Below the pieces are notes generated by a model, which was not told the origin of the DNA, ran no database searches, and saw nothing but the letters and a program-made list of their open reading frames with translations. 8,086 bases of DNA, taken from Lysobacterales bacterium (GTDB lineage: Bacteria > Pseudomonadota > Gammaproteobacteria > Xanthomonadales > SZUA-5). Within the stretch, counting starts at the first letter, position 1; every line of letters starts with the position of its first letter. Location of the stretch: positions 1 through 8,086 of the forward strand of contig JANJUH010000466.1 in assembly GCA_024710675.1 (NCBI GenBank), in the 5' to 3' direction. The translations under genes were made by a program, and so were the position numbers. Positions 7,443 through 8,086 of the stretch are shown piece by piece.

Positions 7443-7474
7443 GAGGGCACGAGGGCACGAGGCCACGAGGGCAC
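7443..7474 (+). repeat. Four tandem copies of the 8-bp unit GAGGGCAC
   Basis: Copies at 7443, 7451, 7459 and 7467; the third has one change (GAGGCCAC). The unit length is not a multiple of three, so a coding reading would shift with copy number, which argues the stretch is noncoding. It sits in the gap between the two adaptor genes. Confidence 0.85.
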
Positions 7475-7557
7475 GTCAGGGCTTCGCCTTGCCCCCATCC
7501 GGCTTGCCCTGCGCCGCATCTGCTCGTGGACGGGCGCCGACCCGGGATCACCGGCAC

Positions 7558-7572
7558 CCCGCGAATCGCGGG
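7558..7572. other. Short palindrome before the lipoprotein start
   Basis: CCCGCG (7558-7563) and CGCGGG (7567-7572) surround AAT, 9 nt upstream of the TTG at 7581. It could form a tight hairpin over the ribosome-binding region. The rest of the 7396-7580 gap shows no other gene signal apart from the 8-bp repeat. In GC-rich DNA such a short palindrome may be chance. Confidence 0.35.
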
Positions 7573-7580
7573 CGCGCCCT

Positions 7581-8086
7581 TTGCCACGGTTCCTCCTCGC
7601 CAGCGCCCTTCTTGGGCTCATGGGCTGCGGTGGCCAGTCCGATCCGCTGCCTCCGGTCGAGATCGTCACCCCGCAGCCGGTCGATCTGACGATACCCGCC
7701 CAGGGCGTGGCCAGCGCCGCACGTTCCACCCCGCTGCCGGTACCCGGACAGAACTTCGCCCGCCGCCAACTCGTCTGGGTGGCGCCCGAGGGCAGCCTGG
7801 TGCGCAGCGGAGAGGTGCTCGCGCGCTTCGTCTCACCGCGCGGTGAAGTCGACCTGTCGGAGGCGCGCACCGCGCTGTTGCGCAATGCGCTGGCGCGTGC
7901 CGGCAAGCAGGCCGACCTCGGCCTCGGCGTCTCGCGCATCGACGCCGACCTGGCCGGCGTCGATACCGATGTATTGATCGCCGAGCGCTACGCCGACGAG
8001 TCGCTCGAGTACCTGGCGCGCGTCGAAATCCTCGATGCCTTGCAGGACCGGCTCTTCCTCGGCGAAAAGAAGGACTACCTCGGCTG
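7581..8086 (+). CDS. Adaptor-like (HlyD-family) lipoprotein, 3' end beyond the window
   Basis: An open frame runs to the window end without a stop (168 complete codons from TTG 7581). It begins MPRFLLASALLGLMGCGG, a short lipoprotein signal with lipobox LMGC; C16 would be lipidated. Then come IPAQGVASAARST (38-50) and APEGSLVRSGEVLARFVS (68-85), closely similar in pattern to both lipoyl halves of the preceding protein, and a helical segment (about 88-168) rich in Asp, Ala and Leu that looks like the ascending coiled-coil arm. It is therefore a further periplasmic adaptor of the same export system, anchored by lipid. The start is uncertain: the frame stays open back to GTG 7392, which overlaps the previous stop, and ATG 7404 is also possible. 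Those add 59-63 residues of non-signal sequence covering the 8-bp tandem repeat, and no good ribosome-binding site marks any choice. The second half of the protein, and probably the permease gene, lie downstream. Confidence 0.8.
   Translation, partial: MPRFLLASALLGLMGCGGQSDPLPPVEIVTPQPVDLTIPAQGVASAARSTPLPVPGQNFARRQLVWVAPEGSLVRSGEVLARFVSPRGEVDLSEARTALLRNALARAGKQADLGLGVSRIDADLAGVDTDVLIAERYADESLEYLARVEILDALQDRLFLGEKKDYLG

Noticed and set aside
5479..7587. 702-codon open frame on the - strand opposite the adaptor
   Set aside because: Shadow of the double adaptor; no recognisable domain, and the + strand reading has repeated lipoyl/coiled-coil modules and operon overlap.
1..8086. tRNA, rRNA, CRISPR arrays, insertion sequences or attachment sites
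   Set aside because: No cloverleaf-like, spaced-repeat, transposase or terminal-repeat pattern was seen on either strand; the only tandem repeat is the short 8-bp unit.

Overview
The window is very GC-rich chromosomal DNA whose codons end almost always in G or C. All convincing genes lie on the + strand. The gene types are an Xcc-like secreted subtilase with a C-terminal fibronectin-like domain, a LolD/MacB-type ABC ATPase, and periplasmic adaptor proteins including a lipoprotein. Together they point to a Gram-negative, diderm proteobacterium, most likely a Xanthomonadales/Lysobacterales-type gammaproteobacterium. The placement is inference from gene style only.

Region 1 (1-2579) holds two genes joined by an ATGA overlap. 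The first is the 3' part of a helical protein of unknown function whose C-terminal half looks like the bpX class of MoxR-vWA-beta-propeller systems. The second is a 595-residue protein that fuses an N-terminal HEIGHH zinc-metallopeptidase-like domain to a C-terminal von Willebrand A domain with a complete MIDAS. This pair looks like the tail of a MoxR AAA+/vWA ternary module; the MoxR ATPase would lie upstream of the window.

Region 2 (2580-4711) is a single-gene unit. A 279-bp gap carries inverted repeats after the vWA gene, a weak promoter candidate, and a long nested stem-loop leader with mutually exclusive alternative hairpins. After it comes a 598-residue secreted subtilisin-like protease: signal peptide, I9-like propeptide, S8 domain with an inserted PA domain, 16-glycine linker, and fibronectin-III-like tail. 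A perfect 13-bp stem, probably a terminator, follows.

Region 3 (4842 to the window end) is the start of an ABC export operon. It contains a LolD/MacB-type ATPase and, overlapping it by 11 nt, a 627-residue protein that appears to be two HlyD-type adaptors fused head to tail. After a 185-bp gap with a four-copy 8-bp tandem repeat, a further adaptor-like lipoprotein runs off the window end. The FtsX-like permease expected for such an ATPase is not in the window and presumably lies downstream. The three lipoyl-like segments (two in the fused protein, one in the lipoprotein) are visibly related. The system is therefore built from multiplied adaptor modules, which is the most unusual thing here. 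Its substrate cannot be read from the sequence.
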